A DNA stretch of 64,000 nt. Origin: Bacteroidota bacterium (GTDB taxonomy: Bacteria > Bacteroidota > Bacteroidia > NS11-12g > UBA9320). Below, piece after piece: positions 1 to 12,340 of this stretch (position 1 is its first letter; each line of letters starts with the position of its first letter). The stretch is from the NCBI GenBank assembly GCA_016124755.1, contig WGNA01000002.1, positions 186,001-250,000 of the forward strand, in the 5' to 3' direction. The notes under the pieces are model-generated. The model did not search any database, was not told where the DNA came from, and was given only the letters and a program-made list of their open reading frames with translations. The translations under genes were made by a program, and so were the position numbers.

Positions 1-727
1 ATTCCTGCGGCTGCTGATCGAAATGTTGAAGAATGTATTTGCAGATTTTGTCGGTGCAGATGGTCACCATGTTTTGTCCGGATGCATCACCGGTTGTGTA
101 TTCAAAAGTTACGATAACGCTGTTTCCTTCAATTGTGGACTGCATTTCCATCAGTTTCGCGTGACGGCTGGTTTCCGAAACGATTTGGCGAAACACATCG
201 ATTTTAGCAATTGCCCATTTCACAAATCTCCCGACTGTAAAAACCGAATCGAATTTAAAATACGGAGATCGCTGAACACCCTGCGTGAGACAAACCGCCT
301 GTATTCCTCCCGACATTCGCGTTGCTTTCATTCCTCGATTGTACGAGGCAACGAGTGCGCCTTCGGTTGTGGCGAGCGGTATAAAATAATCTCCGAAAGC
401 ATGAAGACCATTTACTAACAATGGCCCGGCAAGTCCGATCGGAATGGTAGCGTAACCAATAAAATTCTCAATGTTACCTGTGAGGTTTGCCGGATCGTTT
501 TCCCGGCTTTTACCTTCAATAAACTCCGTTACCAATCCGCGCTTGTTCAGCATTTGCAGACGGTCGTTCAATGCATCTCCGGTAGGTTCTTTTTTGTATT
601 GAAGTTCCGGAGAGCTGTCAATTTCATGTGGCAAACGGGCTTTGATTTTATTGGCAAAAGATTCAATGGATGCGTCTTTTTCAATATCACTAATGACTTT
701 GTTTGCTGCTTCTTCAGATTTTGCCAT
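1..727 (-). CDS. Hydroxymethylglutaryl-CoA reductase, partial (C-terminus beyond left edge)
   Basis: My reverse-strand translation from CAT at 725-727 (MAKSEEAANKVISD...) contains IENFIGYATIPIGLAGPLLVNG, FIPLATTEGALVASYNRGMKA and TTGDASGQNMV, matching HMG-CoA reductase conserved motifs (ENxIGY.IPxGxAGPL, ATTEGxLVAS, TGDAxGxNM). Absent from the ORF track because it runs off the edge. Confidence 0.9.
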   Translation of the reverse strand, partial: MAKSEEAANKVISDIEKDASIESFANKIKARLPHEIDSSPELQYKKEPTGDALNDRLQMLNKRGLVTEFIEGKSRENDPANLTGNIENFIGYATIPIGLAGPLLVNGLHAFGDYFIPLATTEGALVASYNRGMKATRMSGGIQAVCLTQGVQRSPYFKFDSVFTVGRFVKWAIAKIDVFRQIVSETSRHAKLMEMQSTIEGNSVIVTFEYTTGDASGQNMVTICTDKICKYILQHFDQQPQE

Positions 728-942
728 GGCTTCAAATTTTAGAAATTGAACAATCGAATCCGAAAATCCGGAAAGCGAAGAAACGAGGAAAATGATCAAA
801 TCGGAATTTTGATTTCATGGTTATTCAGTTTGGTTTTCATGGTTGGCAGAATTTGCCGCGTCAACACATCAAAAATATTCAAATAAGATTAATAGCACTT
901 CCGCTTCGGCAGGCGTATGCCATTTCACATTTGAGTTCGAAT

Positions 943-950
943 TAATTTTG
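943..950 (+). promoter_or_regulatory. Candidate Bacteroidota -7 box TAATTTTG upstream of ligA
   Basis: Matches TAnnTTTG 21 nt upstream of the ATG at 971; only TTT (not TTG) at the -33 position (923-925, 17-nt spacer). Confidence 0.35.
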
Positions 951-967
951 AAGCAATCAATGGATAA

Positions 968-3543
<2,576 letters not shown>

Positions 3544-3557
<14 letters not shown>

Positions 3558-4410
3558 AGGAACAGGAGTCGCCATGATTACGCCTTTTACGGCGGATCTG
3601 GAAGTGGATAACGAAGGGCTTAAAAAGCTCACGACTCACATGGTTTCTAATGGCGTAAATTATCTTGTGGTGATGGGAACCACGGGAGAAAATCCGACAA
3701 TTTCAGACTTTGAACAAAACAAGATTAAAGACATTGTTCTGGAAGTAAATGAAGGTCGCATTCCGGTTATGTTTGGTATTGCCGGTAATAATACGCTGGC
3801 GGTTGAACAGCGAATTAAATCATTCGACTTTACGGGTGTATCGGGAATTCTGAGTGCGAGCCCGTATTATAACAAACCCAATCAGGCGGGTATTTACGAA
3901 CATTATGTTCGTTTGGCTGATGCAGCTCCGGTACCGGTTATTTTGTACAATGTGCCGGGCAGAACCGGTTCCATGATTCAGCTCGACACGATTCTCAAAC
4001 TTGCCGAACACCCGAATATTTCGGGAATAAAGGAAGCCTCAGGTAACCTTGATCATTGTATGAAACTCATTCGCCAGCGACCTGAGGGATTTCTGGTGAT
4101 ATCCGGTGATGACAACTTCACTTTGCCGTACATCGCTGCCGGCATGGACGGAGTTATTTCTGTGATCGGAAATGCCTATCCGAAAGAATTTTCTCAAATG
4201 GTTCGCTACTCCCTCGAAGGCAATTTCGAGAACGCGCGATATCTGCACTACAAGCTACTTCCATTGATGAATGCCATATTCGACGATGGAAATCCGGGCG
4301 GTATCAAGGTAGTTCTCAAGAAGCTCGGGATCTGCGGTGACGCGATGAGGCCACCTTTGCACACAGTACTTTCGGAAGTGGAGAAGAAGATTCTTTCTCT
4401 GATGCTTTAA
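3544..4410 (+). CDS. dapA: 4-hydroxy-tetrahydrodipicolinate synthase
   Basis: GVAMITPFT, GTTGENPT, YYNKPNQAGIYEHY, YNVPGRTG, GIKEASG motifs; ATG at 3544 preferred over the TTG at 3538. Confidence 0.97.
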
Positions 4411-4574
4411 TCATGTTTTGTTCACAATTCTGAACGAAGAGAAAGCCGTTTTTCATAACTAATCAGTTGTAAACGAAAGGCTTCCCTGCCGGGAGTCTAC
4501 CTTCGGAGCCCGAGGTGGAGTGGTGGATGATGCGTCGTCCTGTTAACTTTACCTTAATTAATATTTTCCAAGGC

Positions 4575-7500
4575 ATGAATACCTCCCGAAGTCTCCTCCG
4601 GCCATTTTTGATTTTTAGCTTCATCGCTCTGTTTTCAAATGCCAATGCATCCAAATGGTATGTGAACAGCAGCACGGGCAATAACACCAACACAGGGAAA
4701 AGCGCCACGGCAACTCCTCCGAACATTGGTCCTTTTAAAGAGGTTCAATGGGCCATCAATATGGCATTGCCCGGTGATTCGATTTTCGTAGCAGCGGGTA
4801 ATTATGCAGAGAATCTGAACATCGATAAATCGGTTTCGATTTTTGGCAATAATGCCGGTAAGGCAGGTATTTCTACCCGTTCGGCTGAATCAGTCTTGAT
4901 GCCGTCGATGATTGATCTTACACCGGGAAATTCAAGTGTGCAGAACTGTGTGGTCTACATCACGATGGCTTCTGTGGTTTTAGACGGGTTTACAATTGAT
5001 GGTAACAATCCGTCGCTCAGCAGCGGCAACAATGTTCGGGGAAAGGATGTAGACATTTCCAACGGAATCGGAACCGCAGGGCCCTTCAATAGCATTTACA
5101 TACAGAACAACATCATTCAGAATTTAAATCAGAATGGCGTGGTTCTCAGCGGAAGTGTAAACACTCCCAATTCAAATTGTGCGGTTCGATTCAATTTCAT
5201 TAAAAATATCGGAACCAATTCGTACGGAGTAAAACTCGAACACGGGTTTTTCTCTGATGTGGTTTCGAACCGGATTCAGGAAACGGATATCGCTGTGTAC
5301 ATCACCGATTTTAAACTTACGAATAATAAGACCTGGACCATCAACAACAACCTTTTGATGGGCGATATCATTGGTTTGATGGTAGACAACTGCCGACAAA
5401 ACACGCCGACTTTATTAATACAGAATAACAACTTTACAACATTAGGTTCGGCGGTTTCCGACTTTGGTGTTTACATGATTAATAATAAGCTGGGTTTTAA
5501 ATTTTCCAGTTTGAATAACAAATTCTCAAATTCCGCAAGAGGTTATAATCTCGACAACACCGATGTGCAATTCATGAATTTTTCTAAAGATTCATTCTCA
5601 AAGGTTGATTACGGTGTTAGCATGTTAAATTTTTCGGATCGAAAAAGAACCGATTCACTCAATTTCTCTCAATGCGATTTTACAGACTGCAATGCTTTTG
5701 GTGTTGATGTTTTCAGTGATTCGAACCGGGCGGTAGTAAAACTTTCGTCGTGTAATTTTTTGCGATGCGTAGGAGGCGTTATGATGCGGGGAAACTGTCA
5801 TTTAATTCCGGGTGCAGCGGTTTTCAATTCTATCACAGACTACTATATAATGTTCGACGACGGAATCGCCGATATTTATTCGACCGACCCGATCGACGCA
5901 ACCGCTTGTATAATGGAGGGGTCAACCGGAACTGCTTCCACCGACGATGAGAATTTTATTAATGAAGATAAGATCCGGCACTTTCTGGATGAGCAGCGGT
6001 ATCCGTTTGTGTTGTTCAAACCCAAATACCTGTACATCACGAACAACGACGGAAATATTTTCGTGCAACAGGCATTGTCAAAAGCCTCAGACGACTGGCA
6101 CATCTTCATCGATTCGGTTGATCATCAGCAGGATGTTTATATTTTCAATCAAACACACTTTCACACGAGAGGAAAGGTTTCGATAGGTTCGATCAACATG
6201 CAGGCTGCGGGCAAATCCCTCTTTCTTCATGGACCGCTTTACATGTCTAATACCTTGTCGTTAAAAGCCGGCTTCCTCAATACCACAAATGGAGTTGCGA
6301 CTGTAGGTCAGCCGAATATTGCCAAACCCCTGATGGACGTAAGCGGCGGAAGTCCGCTGAGCTATGTTGAAGGGCCTTTGCGAATTGTGATGGATGGAAC
6401 TTCGGGTGACTCTGCTTTTTTTCCGGTGGGGAAATCCGGTGATTTCCGGCCGTTGGCAATTATGACTTCTGTTTCCTCGGGAAAGAAGATCGGAACGGTG
6501 GAGGCAGAACTCTTTCAGGGAGCGGCACCGTCTCAAAACCCGGCGCAGGGAATAACACATACATCTCTCGTGCATCATTGGAAAACCAACAATATCGACG
6601 GAATTCCGTTCACGTTGGTTCGCTTTGCGGGAACGTACGGTACGGTTGTAAACGACGATGAGGTTTCGAGTCCGACCCAATTAAAACTTGTGGTTGCGGA
6701 AAACGGTAGCTGGAACTCAATAGGTGGAAGTGGTAATGCACCTTCAACCGGTTATATAATTAGCACAGGACCGAATCAGAGTATGTCGTATGTGTCGTTG
6801 GCAAACGCCGGTCACGGTTCCAACAAGCTTGGAAAGACCGGAGCAATTGCAGCTTTCGACATCAGCAATCCCTGTTATCCGGCTGCTGTTCAATTCACCG
6901 ATATTTCAACTTCCACGAGCGGATTAATCACCAATTGGTTTTGGGATTTTGGTGATTTAAGTTCAATGAAAGACACAACATCGCAACCCAATCCATCCTA
7001 CAATTATCCGGGTCCCGGAGATTATAAAGTGAAGCTAAAAGTTTGGGACAATCAGGGAAATCAGGATTCAGCAGAACGCAATGTCCATATTTCTTCTCCG
7101 CCCAAAGCCGGTTTTATAGCCTTGGTAAAATGTTTTCCGGCTTCTGTTACCTTCACCGATACAAGCTTAACGGATGCAACCGATCCGGTTGTTGACTGGT
7201 CTTGGCAGGTCGATGTCACTAACTATAGCGTCAATCAGTTTACGCATTCCTTCAGTTCTTCCGGGAATCATCAGGTTAAGTTAAAAGTGATCACCAAATC
7301 GGGTTGCAGCGACACAACAGTTCAACAAATTTATCAGGGTGATACGGTAAAAATTTCTGTGACTCCGGCCGGACCTCTTTCCATTTGCGATGGTGATAAT
7401 GTAACTCTGTCGGCAACTTCCGGCATTAATTCCTATTCATGGAACAATGGAAGTAAGTCGCAATCAATCGTGGTTTCTCAGGCCGGTTCTTACATTGTCA

Positions 7501-8063
7501 CGGGCTACAACGGAAACCAATGCTTTGCCAGAGACACAGTGAAAGTTAGTATTCTACCCTCGCCAACTGCCGATGCTGGGAGTGATGTAACTATTGAAAT
7601 CGGGCAGTCGGTTCAGTTAACCGGGAAAGGCGGAGGTAGTTACGACTGGATGCCGTCTACCGGACTTTCAGATGCAACGGTTGCCTCACCAATTGCTAGC
7701 CCTACAACCACGACCGAATACATTCTTCGGGTTTATAATGCTTTGGGCTGTGAAGATTACGATACAGTTCTCGTAGTGGTAGAGCAGGTTAAAGAGTATC
7801 TCATTCCAAATCTTATCTCACCAAACGGAGACGGTCATAACGACGTCTGGGATCTGAGTTTTCTTCCGGGAATAGACTCGGCCCGGGTGAGTGTTGTGAG
7901 CCGATGGGGGCGGGAGGTCTTTTTCAGCCTGCATTATAACAACGACTGGTCTGGAACCAACCAGAGCAACGGAGGAGATTTACCCGACGGTACCTATATG
8001 TTCATTATTGAAAACCCGAACACTTTCGGAACACTCAAAGGATCACTTCAAATCATCAGATAA
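4575..8063 (+). CDS. Large secreted adhesin-like protein: parallel beta-helix repeats, PKD-like domains, C-terminal gliding-motility/CHU_C (type B) sorting domain
   Basis: Signal peptide MNTSRSLLRPFLIFSFIALFSNANA at ATG 4575; N/G-rich beta-helix repeats; PKD-like WFWDFGD; C-terminal YLIPNLISPNGDGHNDVWDLS...GTYMFIIENP typical of CHU_C. Confidence 0.9.
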   Translation: MNTSRSLLRPFLIFSFIALFSNANASKWYVNSSTGNNTNTGKSATATPPNIGPFKEVQWAINMALPGDSIFVAAGNYAENLNIDKSVSIFGNNAGKAGISTRSAESVLMPSMIDLTPGNSSVQNCVVYITMASVVLDGFTIDGNNPSLSSGNNVRGKDVDISNGIGTAGPFNSIYIQNNIIQNLNQNGVVLSGSVNTPNSNCAVRFNFIKNIGTNSYGVKLEHGFFSDVVSNRIQETDIAVYITDFKLTNNKTWTINNNLLMGDIIGLMVDNCRQNTPTLLIQNNNFTTLGSAVSDFGVYMINNKLGFKFSSLNNKFSNSARGYNLDNTDVQFMNFSKDSFSKVDYGVSMLNFSDRKRTDSLNFSQCDFTDCNAFGVDVFSDSNRAVVKLSSCNFLRCVGGVMMRGNCHLIPGAAVFNSITDYYIMFDDGIADIYSTDPIDATACIMEGSTGTASTDDENFINEDKIRHFLDEQRYPFVLFKPKYLYITNNDGNIFVQQALSKASDDWHIFIDSVDHQQDVYIFNQTHFHTRGKVSIGSINMQAAGKSLFLHGPLYMSNTLSLKAGFLNTTNGVATVGQPNIAKPLMDVSGGSPLSYVEGPLRIVMDGTSGDSAFFPVGKSGDFRPLAIMTSVSSGKKIGTVEAELFQGAAPSQNPAQGITHTSLVHHWKTNNIDGIPFTLVRFAGTYGTVVNDDEVSSPTQLKLVVAENGSWNSIGGSGNAPSTGYIISTGPNQSMSYVSLANAGHGSNKLGKTGAIAAFDISNPCYPAAVQFTDISTSTSGLITNWFWDFGDLSSMKDTTSQPNPSYNYPGPGDYKVKLKVWDNQGNQDSAERNVHISSPPKAGFIALVKCFPASVTFTDTSLTDATDPVVDWSWQVDVTNYSVNQFTHSFSSSGNHQVKLKVITKSGCSDTTVQQIYQGDTVKISVTPAGPLSICDGDNVTLSATSGINSYSWNNGSKSQSIVVSQAGSYIVTGYNGNQCFARDTVKVSILPSPTADAGSDVTIEIGQSVQLTGKGGGSYDWMPSTGLSDATVASPIASPTTTTEYILRVYNALGCEDYDTVLVVVEQVKEYLIPNLISPNGDGHNDVWDLSFLPGIDSARVSVVSRWGREVFFSLHYNNDWSGTNQSNGGDLPDGTYMFIIENPNTFGTLKGSLQIIR

Positions 8064-8065
8064 AA

Positions 8066-9475
8066 ATGAAACACTTCAACACACGAATCAAGACGTTACT
8101 TCTGATCGCTGTCTGTGGCGTTTCAGGTTTGTCGAATGCACAGCAAATTCCTTTGTATTCGCAATTTTATTTCAACAAGTTCCTCTATAATCCGGCATAT
8201 ACCGGTTATAATAAAAATCTTGAGGCTTACATTTTCGGACGTCGACAGTACACGCACACCGATGGTTATCAGACTTCCGGAATTACCTTAAACGGGTCGG
8301 CGAACGACGGAAGAATGGGTCTGGGTTTATATTTTATTAATGATGTAAACCAGATCATGCGCAACAACAGTGTCTATGGAAATTATGCATATCATCTGAA
8401 ATTAAATGAAGATGTACAGTTATCCTTCGGATTTGCATTGGGCGTGGTGAAAACTCAGTTCAACCTCAACAACATTATTGTTACAGATCCGAATGATCCG
8501 GTTTTACGATTATTAGCCCGCCCGAAAGGCGCAGCACTCGATGCATCTATTGGTGCAAATCTGAAAGCCAAAGGTTTCAACTTAGGTTTTTCTGTACCTC
8601 AATTTCTGCAACCCGGACTTGATTTTACAGACAATTACAGCAGTGAAACAACCTTTACCCACAAGTTACAACGGCATTTAACTGTGATGGCTTCTTACGA
8701 TATCTGGGCGAACGACAATCTGAAAATTCAACCACTTCTTTTGATAAAAAATACGAAGAATGCTCCCGGACAACTCGACATTAACGTAACAGCCGATTGG
8801 AAAGAAAGCGGTTGGTTGGGATTTGGAATCCGCACCGGATATGGTGTGAGTTTCATGGGTGGATTAAAAATTACGGAAAATCTGAGAGTTGGCTATAGCT
8901 ACGACGCTTCAACCGGCCAGTACAGTACAGCTCTGGGAGGAAGTCATGAGTTTTTAATCGGTGCGGTTCTGGGTGGAAAGAAAGAGGAGAAAAAACCCGA
9001 CAATTCGGAAGATATTGAAGCACTAAAAACCACGGTTGCGAATAACGAAAAGCAAAAACGCGAACAGAACAAACGGATCATGGATCTGGAAAATGAGGTG
9101 GATGCGTTGAAAACCAGACCGGCGACCAAAGACACCGTTTATGTGGTTTCGAAGCAACCGGCATCGCAGCCCGGAAACAATCAGCCTCAACCGAATACCA
9201 ATCCAACCAAACCCAACAAACAACCATCAACTCCCAATAATGCTCCGGTAAAAGGAGATTTTATTGTTGTGGCAGGTTCATTCTCACAGGAAGCCAATGC
9301 GACCATTTATTTTAATCAATTAGTCAATAAAGGGTATAGTCCGTATGTGTATTTCGACAGGGGCAATGGAACCTATTATGTTCATGTCGGAAAATTCACG
9401 GATAAAGAAAAAGCAAAGGAATACGCAAAAGATCACTCAAACCGTGAGATACGACTTTGGGTAAAAACCCTTTAA
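8066..9475 (+). CDS. PorP/SprF family T9SS-associated membrane protein with coiled coil, P/N-rich linker and C-terminal SPOR domain
   Basis: N-term QQIPLYSQFYFNKFLYNPAYTGYNKNLEAYIFGRRQY is diagnostic of PorP/SprF; C-term GDFIVVAGSFSQEANATIYFNQLVNKGYSPYVYFDRGNGTYYVHVGKFTDKEKAKEY is SPOR-like. Confidence 0.9.
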   Translation: MKHFNTRIKTLLLIAVCGVSGLSNAQQIPLYSQFYFNKFLYNPAYTGYNKNLEAYIFGRRQYTHTDGYQTSGITLNGSANDGRMGLGLYFINDVNQIMRNNSVYGNYAYHLKLNEDVQLSFGFALGVVKTQFNLNNIIVTDPNDPVLRLLARPKGAALDASIGANLKAKGFNLGFSVPQFLQPGLDFTDNYSSETTFTHKLQRHLTVMASYDIWANDNLKIQPLLLIKNTKNAPGQLDINVTADWKESGWLGFGIRTGYGVSFMGGLKITENLRVGYSYDASTGQYSTALGGSHEFLIGAVLGGKKEEKKPDNSEDIEALKTTVANNEKQKREQNKRIMDLENEVDALKTRPATKDTVYVVSKQPASQPGNNQPQPNTNPTKPNKQPSTPNNAPVKGDFIVVAGSFSQEANATIYFNQLVNKGYSPYVYFDRGNGTYYVHVGKFTDKEKAKEYAKDHSNREIRLWVKTL

Positions 9476-9502
9476 ACGCGAAATTCGCCGCATCTTAATT
9501 TT

Positions 9503-10282
9503 ATGGATCAAAGTATAATTCAGGAAGCGGCTGAACGTATTTCTAAAGCAATTGAAACCGGAACTCCCTGCTCTCCGGTGCGTGATATTTTGGGGGAAAC
9601 GAACATTGAACTTGCGTATGCGGTTCAGGATTTCAATCATCGCAAACAAATCGCGGCGGGCAGAAAGATCGTCGGGAAGAAAATCGGACTCACCTCTTTT
9701 GCAGTACAGAAACAACTTGGAGTGGATCAACCGGATTTTGGTTTATTGTACGCAGATACCGAAGTTGAGCAAAGCGGATCGATCAATACATCGGAACTTT
9801 TGCAGCCAAGAGCAGAAGCGGAATTGGCATTTGTTCTAAAGGAATCGCTGGAAGGCGAAATCACCATGGAAACAGTAACCGATGCGATTGATTATGTACT
9901 CGCATCTATAGAAATTGTAGGAAGCCGGGTTGAAAACTGGAACATCCGGATTACCGATACGGTAGCTGATAATGCTTCCGCCAGTCATTTTGTACTGGGC
10001 ACTCAAAAGAAAAATCTGAGTGATGTGGATCTGGAAAACTGTCGGATGAAACTCTTTAAGAACAATGAAGTTGTTTCGGAAGGAGTTGGCTCCGCTTGTC
10101 TTGGAAATCCGTTGAACGCAGTTCTCTGGCTTGCGAAAACGATGAAGGAAATGGGGCGTCCGCTGATGAAAGGTGAGGTAATTTTATCCGGTGCGCTTGG
10201 TCCGATGACAAACATCATTTCGGGTGATCACATTACGGCAGAGATTGAGGGCTTCGAACCGGTTCGGTTTTCGTGCCGATAG
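9503..10282 (+). CDS. 2-oxopent-4-enoate (2-hydroxypenta-2,4-dienoate) hydratase
   Basis: FAH/MhpD-like family: GKKIGLTSFAVQKQLGVDQPDFGLLY, PRAEAELAFVLK, DNASASHFVLG; first gene of a meta-cleavage lower-pathway operon. Confidence 0.88.
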   Translation: MDQSIIQEAAERISKAIETGTPCSPVRDILGETNIELAYAVQDFNHRKQIAAGRKIVGKKIGLTSFAVQKQLGVDQPDFGLLYADTEVEQSGSINTSELLQPRAEAELAFVLKESLEGEITMETVTDAIDYVLASIEIVGSRVENWNIRITDTVADNASASHFVLGTQKKNLSDVDLENCRMKLFKNNEVVSEGVGSACLGNPLNAVLWLAKTMKEMGRPLMKGEVILSGALGPMTNIISGDHITAEIEGFEPVRFSCR

Positions 10283-10325
10283 GTTTTCCGTAATTCCGAT
10301 CACCAAATCCTCTTTGTATTCATCT

Positions 10326-10333
10326 TAACTTTG
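10326..10333 (+). promoter_or_regulatory. Candidate internal -7 box TAACTTTG
   Basis: Exact TAnnTTTG match 41 nt upstream of the acetaldehyde dehydrogenase start, in a 91-bp intergenic gap; no convincing -33 TTG at proper spacing. Confidence 0.3.
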
Positions 10334-10373
10334 CCTGGCTGAAAAGCTCATTTTTTCATCTAAAACCAGCGAT

Positions 10374-11315
10374 TTGAAAGCAGCTATTATCGGTTCCGGA
10401 AACATCGGAACGGATCTAATGATTAAGATCCTTCGTCTCGGAAAAAACATTGAAATGGGAGTAATGGTGGGAATAGATCCCGATTCAGACGGACTTGCAA
10501 GAGCCGGGCGGATGGGGGTAAAAACCACACACGAAGGAATCGAAGGTTTGGTTTCCATGCCGGAATGGAGTGACATCGACATCGTTTTTGATGCGACTTC
10601 AGCCTCTGCACACATGGCAAACTACGATGTGATCTCACGATTTGAGAATAAAAAAGTAGTGGATCTCACACCGGCTGCGATCGGTCCTTTTATTATTCCA
10701 CCGGTAAATATCAACGTGCTTCGGGAAGTTCCGAATGTAAATATGGTTACCTGTGGCGGGCAAGCTACCATCCCGATGGTTGCGGCGGTAAATCGCGTAG
10801 CCAAGGTGCACTACGGCGAAATCGTAGCGTCCATTGCCAGCAAATCAGCGGGACCGGGAACCCGTGCAAACATTGATGAGTTCACGGAAACAACGGCAAA
10901 AGCAATTGAAGTTGTGGGTGGAGCTACACGAGGCAAAGCAATTATTATCCTGAATCCGGCAGAACCCCCACTCGTAATGCGCGATACCGTTTTTACACTC
11001 AGTGAGCCGGCAGATCAGGAGGACATTCGAAAAAGCATTCACGATATGGTGGAAGAAGTACGGAAATACGTTCCGGGTTATTCACTCCATCAGGAAGTTC
11101 AGTTTGAGGAAATCCCTGAATCCAATCCGGTATTTATCGAAGGAGTTGGTCATGTTCACGGACTTAAAACAACGGTATTATTAAAGGTAGAAGGAGCCGG
11201 ACATTATCTTCCGAAATACGCCGGAAATTTAGATATAATGACCAGTGCTGCTCTGGCAGTTGGTGAGCGGATCGCCGAATTTCATTCATCCACCCAAACA
11301 AAGGAAACCAAATGA
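10374..11315 (+). CDS. Acetaldehyde dehydrogenase (acylating)
   Basis: [52 protein letters not shown]; MhpF/DmpF family. TTG start at 10374. Confidence 0.94.
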   Translation: MKAAIIGSGNIGTDLMIKILRLGKNIEMGVMVGIDPDSDGLARAGRMGVKTTHEGIEGLVSMPEWSDIDIVFDATSASAHMANYDVISRFENKKVVDLTPAAIGPFIIPPVNINVLREVPNVNMVTCGGQATIPMVAAVNRVAKVHYGEIVASIASKSAGPGTRANIDEFTETTAKAIEVVGGATRGKAIIILNPAEPPLVMRDTVFTLSEPADQEDIRKSIHDMVEEVRKYVPGYSLHQEVQFEEIPESNPVFIEGVGHVHGLKTTVLLKVEGAGHYLPKYAGNLDIMTSAALAVGERIAEFHSSTQTKETK

Positions 11316-12340
11316 ACAAAGACAAGAAACTGTACATTCAGGATGTAACGTTGCGGGATGGAATGCACGCCATCCGACATCAATACGGAAAAGAGAAACT
11401 TGCCGAGATTGCTGTTGCGTTAGACAAAGCCGGAGTTGATGCCATTGAAGTTGCACACGGAGACGGGCTTGCCGGATCGAGTTTTAATTACGGGTTTGGA
11501 GCACATACAGATTGGGAATGGCTCGAAGGACTTTCCGAAAAACTGGAGCATGCGGTATTAACAACGTTGTTGTTGCCGGGCATCGGAACCATTCACGATC
11601 TAAAAACCGCGTATGCTTTGGGTGTTCGTTCGGTAAGGATTGCAACACATTGTACCGAAGCGGATATTTCCCGTCAGCACATTGAAGCTGCCCGCGAAAT
11701 GGGAATGGATGTAGCCGGATTTCTGATGATGGCGCACATGAATCCACCGGATCAATTAGCACAACAGGCAAAATTGATGGAGAGTTACGGAGCACACTGT
11801 GTTTATGTAACCGATAGTGCAGGAGCTCTGTTAATGCAGGATGTGGAAGACCGGATGAAGGCATTTAAAAATGTACTAAAGCCGGAAACAGAAATCGGAA
11901 TTCACTGCCATCACAATCTCAGTCTGGGTGTTGCCAATACGGTTGTCGCCATGCAAAACGGAGCGGTTCGACTTGATGCTTCGTTGGCCGGAATGGGTGC
12001 CGGGGCCGGAAATTGTCCGCTCGAAGTTTTGATCGCTGTGCTAAATAAAATGGGAGCCAACCACGGTAGTGATTTGTATGCGCTAATGGATGCGGCTGAT
12101 GATCTCATTCGTCCGCTGCAAACCCGTCCGGTTCGTGTTGACCGAGAAACTCTTTCATTAGGTTACGCCGGAGTGTATTCAAGCTTTTTGTTGCATGCCG
12201 AAAAAGCATCAAACCGGTATGGAATTGATACGAGAGCAATTCTGGAAGAACTTGGAAATCGAAAAATGGTAGGCGGACAGGAAGATATGATCATTGATGT
12301 CGCGCTCGACATGAGCGGCAAAACCGAAACGGAAGCATGA
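11312..12340 (+). CDS. 4-hydroxy-2-oxovalerate aldolase
   Basis: [56 protein letters not shown]; MhpE/DmpG family. ATGA overlap with the upstream gene. Confidence 0.95.
   Translation: MNKDKKLYIQDVTLRDGMHAIRHQYGKEKLAEIAVALDKAGVDAIEVAHGDGLAGSSFNYGFGAHTDWEWLEGLSEKLEHAVLTTLLLPGIGTIHDLKTAYALGVRSVRIATHCTEADISRQHIEAAREMGMDVAGFLMMAHMNPPDQLAQQAKLMESYGAHCVYVTDSAGALLMQDVEDRMKAFKNVLKPETEIGIHCHHNLSLGVANTVVAMQNGAVRLDASLAGMGAGAGNCPLEVLIAVLNKMGANHGSDLYALMDAADDLIRPLQTRPVRVDRETLSLGYAGVYSSFLLHAEKASNRYGIDTRAILEELGNRKMVGGQEDMIIDVALDMSGKTETEA

Noticed and set aside
23-418. 131-aa plus-strand ORF at left edge
   Set aside because: Antisense to the HMG-CoA reductase frame, which carries conserved motifs.
4470-4520. 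GC-rich hairpin-like sequence (TCCC-TGCC-GGGA; CCTTCGG-AGC-CCGAGG) before the CHU_C adhesin
   Set aside because: Stems are short or imperfect and do not match the 16-bp palindromes near the RAYT gene; insufficient to call a repeat or terminator.
6261-6680. 139-aa antisense ORF inside the CHU_C adhesin gene
   Set aside because: Shadow ORF with unlikely composition; the sense frame is clearly coding.
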